Source: Amphibalanus amphitrite (taxonomy: Eukaryota; Arthropoda; Thecostraca; Balanomorpha; Balanidae). From it: 64,000 nt of DNA. Location: NCBI RefSeq assembly GCF_019059575.1, contig NW_024881981.1:248001-312000 (forward strand). Direction: 5' to 3'. The notes beneath the pieces were generated by a model. The model ran no database searches. It was not told the origin of the DNA and saw only the letters and a list, made by a program, of their open reading frames with translations. This document shows positions 22,983 to 34,588 of the stretch, one piece after another. Made by a program: the position numbers and the translations under genes. The first letter of the stretch is position 1; every line of letters starts with the position of its first letter.

Positions 22983-24935
22983 CACACCTGCAAAAGGAGG
23001 AATAAAGGATTATTCTGAACAAATTTATAGCTGAACCTATATTCACAAACATGCAGATCAATCAATATATGTCCCTGCCTTACTGTGGCCTTTGATAAAG
23101 CCAGCATGACATCATGCAATTCCCATCTCTCACAACTTAGAAATAAAGTTTAATTAGTAGGCAGTATTGTTTAAAAATGGGTCCAAATTATCAATAAGTA
23201 GTTGGATTTAGGATGTGCTATAGCAGAAGGCTGTATGAGAGTATCCTTTATGAATGCTCTTACATGTTAAAATGTTTGGTGCCTCAAAAATATTCAATCC
23301 AGCTTTTTTTGGCACTACAGATTACCTCAGCAGATATCTTGGGATATCATAAATCTTTGTAAGGCCTAGTGGCTTTATTTTACATGCCCTAAGCAATAAG
23401 CATTCTGCAACAGGCCTAAATATTTTTTATTTACCTGAACTTACAGGGCTAACTGCTAAGCATGAAGATCAACAAATATGCTCATACTCCCAGCTCATAC
23501 TATCTCTTAATATTTAGCTGAGATGACCCCAACTCCTCCTTTCTTGACATATCACAATTCACATCAAAATCTTCATGGCAGGGTGCTACAAATCAGCTGA
23601 TCTGTAAAACAAAGAATGGGAAAATCAGAAACTCTACATTTAACAACAATATGCTACTGGAGGTGTATGCAAACACATAATATGGTCATCTATCAATGAT
23701 CTTATGAAATAAAATAATAAACACAACTATGACAGCCTGGAATGCATTCTCAAACATGACTTCAAAATGATGGTAGCTACCAGCAGAAACATTATTTAGC
23801 CATCATTAATAACATCATGCAAAAAATCAATGAGAGCTAATAAATTAAGAAACTATTATAAACAAAACACGCTGGCATCAGTGCACGATTTTGCTATAAG
23901 TAACACATGTAGGTGAAGGTATACATTATCAGCACAACTACATCCATCAGCCTATATCGTAACTACTTGGCCACATTTTCTGGTTGTTTTTTTAAGCATC
24001 AATGGTTGATTTAACTGATCGTAAGATTATTAAATATATTTGTTATGGTGTCAAGACTATTTACCAGCTACCACACACGAAAGGCAGCATCTAAAAGCAT
24101 TCAATTCCTAATATGAGCTGTACCAATCAGCAGAAAACACACTGTTCAATCCTAAGTGTCGTCTCAACCTGTAGCTAACCTAAAATGCTAAAACGATCAA
24201 TCACACATAAAATATGTGTGAGAAAACCGCAACCACCACCTCTTCGCGCGACCGCCCCCCCAAAAAAACACTACACCGCGATTGCCTCAAATGTCAATAT
24301 CAAGGACAGCAAAATAAAAGACACTCCTTCAGAATGTGAAAATAAAACGACGTCATCAATAGTCATTCAAATTTTTGCAAAATTAACTTTCATGATTATG
24401 TTCGAATTTCCCGTCCTGGCAGTGAACAATTTTCCTTACTTCTTTTTCACATTTACATGACGAATTTAGAAAAAAAAAACAGCAAAAATAGGTTTAAAAA
24501 AATACATACAGAAAAACAAACGATTTTTGTATGACGTCATCAGCTCTGAATGGCAGTAAAATTTTTTAGTAGGAGTGATGCTAAAACTTGAATGTCGTCT
24601 CTCGCTAGGTGAGGTAATTGTTTTTTTAAAAGATTTAATTGTTTATTTATCATTGGTTTTGATAGTTAATGGGTTAAAAGTGCACAAATGACAAGACATT
24701 TCTATCTTGTCGCGTGGAATCATCAATTTGTTAGACATGACCTTTACCTTGACCTGGGAAAGACGGGATTGCATATCAATATCAATATGACCATTATTTC
24801 ACTTATTCAATGGACCCAGACTCCGATGAATCTGGCTTACCCTCTAACTCTGACTCCTTTAACATTGATCTGAGTTCTGATCGATTCCAACCGTAGCTTC
24901 AACTTGCACTACTGGTGTCGTAACTAATTAGGTAT
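22983..24935. other. AT-rich intergenic DNA upstream of INPP5A
   Basis: This should contain the INPP5A promoter, since the start codon is at 22982 on the minus strand. I see no convincing core promoter motif and no further gene. The segment is AT-rich with short A/T runs. It ends at the left inverted repeat of the 14.4-kb composite element. Confidence 0.4.
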
Positions 24936-25078
24936 CAGTCGGGGAAACTATGGTAAAATCTGCTATTTTTAGCAGTCTGCTATTTTTAGCAGAAATCTGC
25001 TAAAAATGGGTACGCATGTGACGTCATCGTACCCAAATATAGCAGATTTGGGTACGGCCCCATACAAAAGCAGATCTG
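24936..25078. repeat. Left terminal inverted repeat (143 bp)
   Basis: Identical in complement to 39170-39312. The repeat is itself rich in palindromes: paired TAGCAG/CTGCTA motifs, GGGTAC/GTACCC arms, and a TGACGTCA octamer (25018-25025) identical to the cAMP-response element core. Such subterminal palindromes can serve as transposase-binding or replication structures (inference). Confidence 0.9.
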
Positions 25079-25210
25079 CACCCTAATTGAAGCAAATGCG
25101 CATCAAATGCCTGGCAGATTCATGATTAGAATAGTGCTGAGAATGTCCTCTGATATTTTTGTTCAGATCCGACTATTTTCAAATAATGAATTTGAAAATA
25201 GTCGGATCTG
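25077..25210. repeat. Inverted copy of the inter-unit spacer plus 47-bp perfect hairpin
   Basis: 25077-25165 is the reverse complement of the 89-bp spacer that separates the units at 29815-29903 and 34500-34588. It is followed by a perfect inverted repeat, 25164-25210, with 21-nt arms (CAGATCCGACTATTTTCAAAT and complement) around a 5-nt loop. The right side of the array has neither feature, so the element is asymmetric inside its TIRs. Confidence 0.85.
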
Positions 25211-25583
25211 AGGCCAGTTTTACCAACAGAAAAATAGCAGCCAGGCGCAGTTTTTCTGTCAAAAACCAGCCGACGAGTTTCACCAACCAGGCGAAAAAAT
25301 ATCCGCCGGCGTGAAAAAATATCAGCCAGAAAAATAGCCAACGAGTTTCACCAACGGCAAATGCGGCATTAATGGAGTGTTTATCTGCGCCATTATATGT
25401 AGAAAAACAGCCCCAAAAAATAGACAGGCGACCCCGTCTATTTTTTTGATGTCGTGTGGGGATAATTGGCCTCATTTGTTACTAATTATCGTGATTTGCG
25501 CTTCTCAGTTGATATAATAATTTAGTATCATTCATGGCCAATTTGTAAAGCATCTAGGCTTCAAGATTAGAAGAGGAATACTG

Positions 25584-25871
25584 ATGATATTGCGTAAAGA
25601 AAGAGCCTTTGTCACCAGGCAGGACCAAAAGGAACCAACAAGACGGGTGTTTGGTGTTGTGGTGTTAGTTTTTTTCGTTTTATATTACCTTCTTGCTACC
25701 AGCGCCCAACAGCAAGATGATAGCGCATTAACTAGTGGTCAGCTTACAAGTTCATTGCTCGCACGGAAGTGGAAAATAATGATGGAAGGTCATTTTCGAA
25801 AATCGAAGGTGATTGAAGAAATGCTGGAAGGAGAGGCAGAGAGGGTAGGCTCATTGGACTCAAGATTTTAA
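25584..25871 (+). CDS. Small open frame with a membrane segment (95 aa), doubtful gene
   Basis: The frame begins MILRKERAFVTRQDQ. It carries one hydrophobic stretch (about residues 22-42, FGVVVLVFFVLYYLLATSA) and then a charged C-terminal half. In units 2 and 3 the matching DNA (near 30274 and 34962) has lost a T in the hydrophobic stretch and gained a stop, so only unit 1 is open. It could be a captured exon of a host gene or chance. I recognise no family. Confidence 0.25.
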   Translation: MILRKERAFVTRQDQKEPTRRVFGVVVLVFFVLYYLLATSAQQQDDSALTSGQLTSSLLARKWKIMMEGHFRKSKVIEEMLEGEAERVGSLDSRF

Positions 25872-26809
25872 ATAAATATGTCACTGTTTTCACATATTCA
25901 TCTACATTTGACATTGCAAGGTGCCAGCTATTGATACCACTACTACTTTTGGGTGGAACTTACTCGAGCTGTGCGGCATGGTGCATTGACATTGCTAAGA
26001 CCAAAATGGCAAGATTTTCAAGATATAATAATTCAAGATAGTAATTCAAGATAATTCAAGATAGAATAAATTTGAAAAAGAAATTGAATAGCATGAAAGA
26101 AATGTATAAAGGCTTGTTTTTTAAGCAAAACGTGCAAAGTTTGCATGGTTGCGAACCCGAACAAACTTGCTGAATGCTGTCATAAGATTGTGCCACTGAA
26201 CTCAGCAAGTCATGCTGCCAATATTGAAGGAAAAGAAAATAATAGTAATGTTGTAAAATGTAAATGAATCCATAACTGATGTGTGTGCAGTGTGCACTGT
26301 GCTGATATTGAATGCATGTGTATCTTGCATGCATGAGTCATGCAGGGATCATGTTAAAACTGGCTGTAAGTATTGTGAGTTAGTTTTGCTAAATTGTGGA
26401 GGCACCAGGCAAATTGCGGTCAAAATGTTATTTGTTCACCTCAGCGCTGAAATTTCTGCACACAGAGGTTTCAGATCATGCGCCAAAATGTTCATGCAGC
26501 CCGTCCGTTACGCTGGTCATGTTGACAGTGACAAGGATTTTTTCCCAGTCTCATGTTGAAATACAATGATAATTCACTTAGCTTGATTTTAGCTTATGTT
26601 TTTCATGCCAGTTCCTAGAATAAGGCAGCCAATATTTTCTGTCATGTGAGAAATAAAATGACAATATGCACAATTGCGGGCTGTGGCATGTTGTGATGTT
26701 TTTCCTTGTTTATTGCTGAGGTTTTTCCAGTCTCTGCTGCAAAAACGGTGGTGAATCCACCGTCGTCCGACGGTTTCGATGACGCCAATCATCGGCGAGT
26801 GTTGCTGTG

Positions 26810-28317
26810 ATGGCCGACCTGACTGAGCGCACAGCGGCAGCCGCCGTCGCCAATAACGACAGTGAGGACACCTCCGAGTCGGACGGAGACGCCGCCGCGG
26901 ACGACTTCACCGTGCTGGACGAGGTGGAGCGCTCGAGCCGACAGGCCGTGCACCGCGTGCGCTGCCCGACTGGCTGGCGCACCCGCAGCCGATTGGCGAC
27001 CGGCGGCCGGCGCCGGCCAATCTGCCGGCGCTCTGCCCCGAGCTGCGCGCCCGGCTGGCCGCCGAGGGCATCGAACAGGTGTTCCTGGTGCAGGTGACGG
27101 TGCTGCCCGAGTTGCTGGCGGCCGCAGAGTCGCCGCTGCCACCGGCCGACCTCTGCGTCTCGGCGCCGGCCGGCCGCGGTAAGACGCTGCCGTTCGTGCT
27201 GCCGCTGGTGCAGGCGCGGCGCCGCGGTGCGCCGGCCGCCGGGTGCGCGCGCTAGCTGTGCTACCCACACAGGCGCTGCCCGCTCAGGTGCCCGCCGTGT
27301 TCCGCCAGTACGACGCCGACACGCCGCTCTGCGTCCGGCTGCTGGGTGGAGACGAAGTGGCACGAGGGGGGGGGGCACCAACTGGTGGCGGTGGGGCCGC
27401 GCGGCCCGGTCTCCCTGGCTGATCGTGGTGAGCACTCCTGGCTGGCTGATGGATCACATACCCCCCAGCGCCGAGGGCTTCTCGCTAGCGCACCTGCGCT
27501 ACCTGGTGATCGACGAAGCCGACCGGTTGATCGAGATGGCCGAGACGGGCTGGCTGAAAGCGGTGGAGCGGGTGGCGGCAGCCACGGCCCGCCGCCCTGC
27601 ATCGCCGGCCGGCTGACGGCCGCCGCCGTCTGCGCGCCTCACCTGCCGCTGCAGAAGCTGCCGTTCTTGGCTACCCTGTCACAGAACCCGGAGGCCGGAG
27701 AAGCTGGAGCGAATGTCGCTGTTCCAGCCGCGACTGCTGGTGGCCGGCACGGCCGGCCGCCGTCGCACTGCCCGGTCAGTTCGTCGGCAGGTTCACCACG
27801 CCGGCCGAGCTGAGCGAGTCGTTCAACGTGGTGGCGCCGCAGCCGCTGAAGCCGCTGCTGATGCACAATTTGCTCCGACAGCCCGACTGGCGGCGCTCGC
27901 TCGTGTTGGTCAACTGGAACGAGGCAGCGCACCAGCTGGAGCTACCGCTGTCGGTGCTGGGTGCGCGCGAGGCCGAGTTCCCTGAGGCAGTGCCGGCGGG
28001 CCAGCGCGGCGGCGGCGCGCACCAGCTGAGATGCTGGTGTGCTCGAGGCTATGGCGCGCGGTATTGACGTGGACGCCGTGGACGCGGTCGTGTCGTACGA
28101 CATCCCGGCGCTGTTGAAGGCACACTGCGTGCGTCGGACGGCGCGCGTTAGCCGGGCCGGCCAGGCGGTCACGCTAATGTTTGAGCGGCAGCGCAGCCAT
28201 TTCTAGCGGCTGATGGCGCAGGCGGTCAAGGTGGACGGCCGGGTGCGGGAGACGCCGGTGCCGCTGTACGAGCTGCGCCAGTACGAGGCGACCTACGTCA
28301 GTGGATTTCCACGCTAG
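26810..28317 (+). pseudogene. DDX51: DDX51 (Dbp6-like DEAD-box RNA helicase) pseudogene, copy 1
   Basis: DDX51 helicases act in nucleolar maturation of the large ribosomal subunit. Without introns, this copy runs from MADLTERTAAAAV to the C-terminal region, in several frames broken by frameshifts (first near 26960, others around 27225, 27370-27470, 27600, 27700-27780 and 28000) and an in-frame stop after RQRSHF near 28203. Recognisable pieces in order: [13 protein letters not shown] (motif I, normally GSGKT), [11 protein letters not shown] (Ia), [10 protein letters not shown] (Ib), [10 protein letters not shown] (motif II intact), PLQKLPFLATLSQNPE (motif III changed from SAT), and ARGIDVDAVDAVVSYD (V). 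It is a decayed capture or retrocopy; a working DDX51 is not in the window. Confidence 0.88.
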
Positions 28318-28559
28318 CTTCTAGTTGATCGCTTTTTTCACCTTTTTTACGCTCATCGCTCATGATTTATTTACATTTTAGAAATATTACAATGAATAGG
28401 TGTTTACCTTGTCATCAGCCCAGAAAAGTTAAAGTAGGTAAGGCGTTTTTAGTTGCATAATGTACCTATATTTGTTCATGAACACGGATTTAACGTGTCC
28501 TAACTCCCAAATACTTCGATATTAGACCCGAGTTTTGCAAACCAGTCGAAAGGCTTAGA

Positions 28560-29330
28560 ACGATCATTTGGTTGGGGCGTAGCCAGACGGCTCGACTGGG
28601 CGTGGAAGCCGGCGAAAAGTGGTCACCACGCGATCATCATGTAAAGCGGTCTCCGTCGGACGATTGTGTCCGTGCTTAACGAATGATCTCGGCACACGCG
28701 GAGGAGTTCGGCAGGACTCTCCACTGAGCGGTACTGGGCGCAGTCGAACGACGGTCGACGAAGCTAGCGCAGGTATTGTTACGAGCCGGACCAGTGTAGC
28801 GGGGCCGGAGCTTATATTGTTTGCTGTGTGGCGTTCCTTCGTCTTGACCGGGCCCGGCAAACGGGGCCTGCATATCGGCTGAAACCACCTAGCCGGGCAG
28901 CATGACCTCCACCTCGCCGAAGTGGGGCGAACGACCGCCCTCAGCCCTGCAATGACCGCTGTGCAGTTAATCTGGGTAGGTATCTTCCTGAGGTATGACA
29001 CTCGCCTTGGCACAAGGCTTTACCCATATAGGCTTTGGCGAATCCTTAGCCCTCTTGGTCCTAGAAGTAGGTGTAATGCAGTACGCGCGAAGCCGCCTCG
29101 CAGCACCGCAGTTCACTCGCTAGTCGCTCGGCAGCGGAACTGTCCGTCCAGCTTCAGGTGGCGCCTCTGGGAACAATGTTTGCCGCTTCTTCCCCACTCT
29201 TTTGACATCTAGGAAAGAGGTGCGACTCCCGCGTCGGGAGCGGGTCCCATCTATTATAGTCCCCACCTCATAAAAGGTGGGAGTGGGGGTCCATACATTG
29301 CGTGCACGTTCGACACGATTATTTTCTACA
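28560..29330. other. GC-richer conserved block of unknown nature (unit 1)
   Basis: This ~770-bp block follows the DDX51 copy in every unit (also near 33245-34015 and 37925-38690). It has no frame shared by all copies: the minus frame 28564-29013 is changed in unit 3. It contains two tidy stem-loops, CTCCCG-CGT-CGGGAG (29226-29240) and CCCACCT-6 nt-AGGTGGG (29262-29281), both retained in all three units. It could be captured host DNA, an untranslated region or a non-coding RNA. I do not recognise it. Confidence 0.35.
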
Positions 29331-29814
29331 AGGTGCAACTAAAAGCAGACAAAAAGGTTAATTGCAAGTTGAAGGTATTGTAAAAATGAAAAAATAATAG
29401 GCTGACAGGAAAAAAAAGATCCACTAAAACGCACGCTTCCTATCGTGACCGTCATAAATGACGTAGGTTTACAATTTGGTGGTCTTGTATTGGCAAGTTT
29501 ATTATGGTCTATTTTGTGGTTACAACTCTTGAAAATATATGTTATGTTTTCCAATAATAATATTTCTCAATCTTTGTTGTATTTGCTTTAAAAAAACACG
29601 CTTAACTTTATTTGAAACATGTTTTAAATAATTTATCAATCTCCTTGACCATTATCGATATTAAAATATCAGCTGACTGCCGGCGACAAATATTTCCGGC
29701 CGATGTTGGCTGGAATTTTTTTGTTGGTGAAACTCGTGGCTGTGTGGCGGCTATTTTTTCGGCTGGATATTTTATTTCGGCGGCCGGCTGGTATTTTTTG
29801 GTAAAACTGGCCTC

Positions 29815-29903
29815 TGAACAAAAATATCAGAGGACATTCTCAGCACTATTCTAATCATGAATCTGCCAGGCATTTGATGCGCATTTGCTTCAATTAGGGT
29901 GCA
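29815..29903. repeat. 89-bp inter-unit spacer (copy between units 1 and 2)
   Basis: It starts TGAACAAAAATATCAGAGG and ends AATTAGGGTGCA. An identical copy lies at 34500-34588, and an inverted copy at 25077-25165 next to the left TIR. Confidence 0.85.
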
Positions 29904-32900
29904 GAGGCCAGTTTTACCAACAGAAAAATAGCAGCCCGGCGCAATTTTTCTGTCAAAAACCAGCCGACGAGTTTCACCAACCAGGCGAAAAAATATCCGC
30001 CGGCGTGAAAAAATATCAGCCAGAAAAATAGCCAACGAGTTTCACCAACGGCAAATGCGGCATTAATGGAGTGTTTATCTGCGCCATTATATGTAGAAAA
30101 ACAGCCCAAAAAATAGACAGGCGACCCCGTCTATTTTTTTGATGTCGTGTAGGGGTAATTGGCCTCATTTGTTACTAATTATCGTGATTTGCGCTTCTCA
30201 GTTGATATAATAATTTAGTATCATTCATGGCCAATTTGTAAAGCATCTGGGCTTCAAGATTAGAAGAGGAATACTGATGATATTGCGTAAAGAAAGAGCC
30301 TTTGTCACCAGGCAGGACCAAAAGGAACCAACAAGACGGGTGTTTGGTGTTGTGGTGTTAGTTTTTTCGTTTTATATTATCTTTTTGCTACCAGCACCCA
30401 ACAGCAAGATGATAGCGCATTAACTAGTGGTCAGCTTACAAGTTCATTGCTCGCACGGAAGTGGAAAATAATGATGGAAGGTCATTTTCGAAAATCGAAG
30501 GTGATTGAATAAATGCTGGAAGGAGAGGCAGAGAGGGTAGGCTCATTGGACTCAAGATTTTAAATAAATATGTCACTCACATATTCATCTACATTTGACA
30601 TTGCAAGGTGCCAGCTACTGATACCACTACTACTTTTGGGTGGAACTTACTCGAGCTGTGCGGCATGGTGCATTGACATTGCTAAGACCAAAATGGCAAG
30701 ATTTTCAAGATATAATAATTCAAGATAGTAATTCAAGATAATTCAACTCAAGATAGAATAAATTTAAAAAAGAAATTGAATAGCATGAAAGAAATGTATA
30801 AAGGCTTGTTTTTTAAGCAAAACGTGCAAAGTTTGCATGGTTGCGAACCCGAACAAACTTGCTGAATGCTGTCATAAGATTGTGCCACTGAACTCAGCAA
30901 GTCATGCTGCCAATATTGAAGGAAAAGAAAATAATAGTAATGTTGTAAAATGTAAATGAATCCATAACTGATGTGTGTGCAGTGTGCAGACTGTGCTGAT
31001 ATTGAATGCATGTGTATCTTGCATGCATGAGTCATGCAGGGATCATGTTAAAACTGGCTGTAAGTATTGTGAGTTAGTTTTGCTAAATTGTGGAGGCACC
31101 AGGTAAATTGCGGTCAAAATGTTATTGTTCACCTCAGCGCTGAAATTTCTGCACACAGAGTTTTCAGATCATGCGCCGAAATGTTCATGCAGCCCGTCCG
31201 TTTCGCTGGTCATGTTGACAGTGACAAGGATTTTTTCCCAGTCTCATGTTGAAATACAATAATAATTCACTTAGCTTGATTTTAGCTTATGTTTTTCATG
31301 CCAGTTCCTAGAATAAGGCAGCCAATATTTTCTGTCATGTGAGAAATAAAATGACAATATGCACAATTGCGGGCTGTGGCATGTTGTGATGTTTTTCCTT
31401 GTTTATTGCTGAGGTTTTTCCAGTCTCTGCTGCAAAAACGGTGGTGAATCCACCGTCGTCCGACGGTTTCGATGACGCCAATCATCGGCGAGTGTTGCTG
31501 TGATGGCCGACCTGACTGAGCGCACAGCGGCAGCCGCCGTCGCCAATAACGACAGTGAGGACACCTCCGAGTCGGACGGAGACGCCGCCGCGGACGACTT
31601 CACCGTGCTGGACGAGGTGGAGCGCTCGAGCCGACAGGCCGTGCACCGCGTGCGCTGCCCGACTGGCTGGCGCACCCGCAGCCGATTGGCGACCGGCGGC
31701 CGGCGCCGGCCAATCTGCCGGCGCTCTGCCCCGAGCTGCGCGCCCGGCTGGCCGCCGAGGGCATCGAACAGGTGTTCCTGGTGCAGGTGACGGTGCTGCC
31801 TGAGTTGCTGGCGGCCGCAGAGTCGCCGCTGCCACCGGCCGACCTCTGCGTCTCGGCGCCGGCCGGCCGCGGTAAGACGCTGCCGTTCGTGCTGCCGCTG
31901 GTGCAGGCGCCGCGCCGCGCCGGCCGCCGGGTGCGCGCGCTAGCTGTGCTACCCACACAGGCGCTGCCCGCTCAGGTGCCCGCCGTGTTCCGCCAGTACG
32001 ACGCCGACACGCCGCTCTGCGTCCGGCTGCTGGGTGGAGACGAAGTGGCACGAGGGGGGGGGGCACCAACTGGTGGCGGTGGGGCCGCGCGGCCCGGTCT
32101 CCCTGGCTGATCGTGGTGAGCACTCCTGGCTGGCTGATGGATCACATACCCAGCGCCGAGGGCTTCTCGCTAGCGCACCTGCGCTACCTGGTGATCGACG
32201 AAGCCGGCCGGGTGATCGAGATGGCCGAGACGGGCTGGCTGAAAGCGGTGGAGCGGGTGGCGGCAGCCACGGCCCGCCGCCCTGCATCGCCGGCCGGCTG
32301 ACGGCCGCCGCCGTCTGCGCGCCTCACCTGCCGCTGCAGAAGCTGCCGTTCCTGGCTACCCTGTCACAGAACCCGGAGGCCGGAGAAGCTGGAGCGAATG
32401 TCGCTGTTCCAGCCGCGACTGCTGGTGGCCGGCACGGCCGGCCGCCGTCGCACTGCCCGGTCAGCTCGTCGGCAGGTTCACCACGCCGGCCGAGCTGAGC
32501 GAGTCGTTCAACGTGGTGGCGCCGCAGCCGCTGAAGCCGCTGCTGATGCACAATTTGCTCCGACAGCCCGACTGGCGGCGCTCGCTCGTGTTGGTCAACT
32601 GGAACGAGGCAGCGCACCAGCTGGAGCTACCGCTGTCGGTGCTGGGTGCGCGCGAGGCCGAGTTCCCTGAGGCAGTGCCGGCGGGCCAGCGCGGCGGCGG
32701 CGCGCACCAGCTGAGATGCTGGTGTGCTCGAGGCTATGGCGCGCGGTATTGACGTGGACGCCGTGGACGCGGTCGTGTCGTACGACATCCCGGCGCTGTT
32801 GAAGGCACACTGCGTGCGTCGGACGGCGCGCGTTAGCCGGGCCGGCCAGGCGGTCACGCTAATGTTTGAGCGGCAGCGCAGCCATTTCTAGCGGCTGATG

Positions 32901-34499
32901 GCGCAGGCGGTCAAGGTGGACGGCCGGGTGCGGGAGACGCCGGTGCCGCTGTACGAGCTGCGCCAGTACGAGGCGACCTACGTCAGTGGATTTCCACGCT
33001 AGCTTCTAGTTGATCGCTTTTTTCACCTTTTTTACGCTCATCGCTCATGATTTATTTACATTTTAGAAATATTACAATGAATAGGTGTTTACCTTGTCAT
33101 CAGCCCAGAAAAGTTAAAGTAGGTAAGGCGTTTTTAGTTGCATAATGTACCTATATTTGTTCATGAACACGGATTTAACGTGTCCTAACTCCCAAATACT
33201 TCGATATTAGACCCGAGTTTTGCAAACCAGTCGAAAGGCTTAGAACGATCATTTGGTTGGGGCGTAGCCAGACGGCTCGACTGGGCGTGGAAGCCGGCGA
33301 AAAGTGGTCACCACGCGATCATCATGTAAAGCGGTCTCCGTCGGACGATTGTGTCCGTGCTTAACGAATGATCTCGGCACACGCGGAGGAGTTCGGCAGG
33401 ACTCTCCACTGAGCGGTACTGGGCGCAGTCGAACGACGGTCGACGAAGCTAGCGCAGGTATTGTTACGAGCCGGACCAGTGTAGCGGGGCCGGAGCTTAT
33501 ATTGTTTGCTGTGTGGCGTTCCTTCGTCTTGACCGGGCCCGGCAAACGGGGCCTGCATATCGGCTGAAACCACCTAGCCGGGCAGCATGACCTCCACCTC
33601 GCCGAAGTGGGGCGAACGACCGCCCTCAGCCCTGCAATGACCGCTGTGCAGTTAATCTGGGTAGGTATCTTCCTGAGGTATGACACTCGCCTTGGCACAA
33701 GGCTTTACCCATATAGGCTTTGGCGAATCCTTAGCCCTCTTGGTCCTAGAAGTAGGTGTAATGCAGTACGCGCGAAGCCGCCTCGCAGCACCGCAGTTCA
33801 CTCGCTAGTCGCTCGGCAGCGGAACTGTCCGTCCAGCTTCAGGTGGCGCCTCTGGGAACAATGTTTGCCGCTTCTTCCCCACTCTTTTGACATCTAGGAA
33901 AGAGGTGCGACTCCCGCGTCGGGAGCGGGTCCCATCTATTATAGTCCCCACCTCATAAAAGGTGGGAGTGGGGGTCCATACATTGCGTGCACGTTCGACA
34001 CGATTATTTTCTACAAGGTGCAACTAAAAGCAGACAAAAAGGTTAATTGCAAGTTGAAGGTATTGTAAAAATGAAAAAATAATAGGCTGACAGGAAAAAA
34101 AAGATCCACTAAAACGCACGCTTCCTATCGTGACCGTCATAAATGACGTAGGTTTACAATTTGGTGGTCTTGTATTGGCAAGTTTATTATGGTCTATTTT
34201 GTGGTTACAACTCTTGAAAATATATGTTATGTTTTCCAATAATAATATTTCTCAATCTTTGTTGTATTTGCTTTAAAAAAACACGCTTAACTTTATTTGA
34301 AACATGTTTTAAATAATTTATCAATCTCCTTGACCATTATCGATATTAAAATATCAGCTGACTGCCGGCGACAAATATTTCCGGCCGATGTTGGCTGGAA
34401 TTTTTTTGTTGGTGAAACTCGTGGCTGTGTGGCGGCTATTTTTTCGGCTGGATATTTTATTTCGGCGGCCGGCTGGTATTTTTTGGTAAAACTGGCCTC
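29904..34499 (+). repeat. Composite-element unit 2 (hybrid of units 3 and 1)
   Basis: Up to 32465 every difference I checked between units 1 and 3 has the unit 3 state here. From 32647 onward every one has the unit 1 state. Offsets to both neighbours are exactly 4,685 bp around the switch. The switch lies inside the DDX51 pseudogene. Confidence 0.85.
31503..33002 (+). pseudogene. DDX51: DDX51 pseudogene, copy 2
   Basis: Same gene and same disabling stop after RQRSHF as copy 1, and intronless. The Walker-B motif reads DEAG instead of DEAD (near 32198-32210), followed by RVIEM. Frameshifts near 31650, 32055-32110, 32290 and 32385-32465 break the frame. Its 5' part has the copy 3 variants and its 3' part the copy 1 variants, matching the hybrid nature of the unit. 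Not a functional helicase. Confidence 0.88.
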
Positions 34500-34588
34500 T
34501 GAACAAAAATATCAGAGGACATTCTCAGCACTATTCTAATCATGAATCTGCCAGGCATTTGATGCGCATTTGCTTCAATTAGGGTGCA

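Larger units (their letters stand above)
25210..29814 (+). repeat. Composite-element unit 1
   Basis: The unit opens GAGGCCAGTTTTACC and closes with the complement GGTAAAACTGGCCTC. Imperfect inverted homology continues inward (CGAGTTTCACCAAC against GTTGGTGAAACTCG), so each unit looks like a transposon in its own right. Content in order: AT-rich leader, a 95-codon open frame (25584-25871), a DDX51 pseudogene (26810-28317), a GC-richer block (about 28560-29330) and an AT-rich tail. Its left half carries many variants not found in units 2 and 3. Confidence 0.85.

Noticed and set aside
26710-27435. 241-codon minus-strand frame, and similar frames at 31482-32123 and 36167-36808
   Set aside because: They are antisense to the GC-rich DDX51 pseudogenes and Arg/Ala/Pro-biased, with no family resemblance; the real homology is on the plus strand.
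26810-28317. Functional DDX51 gene
   Set aside because: Repeated frameshifts, an in-frame stop after RQRSHF and altered motifs I and III; no splicing pattern restores a single frame.
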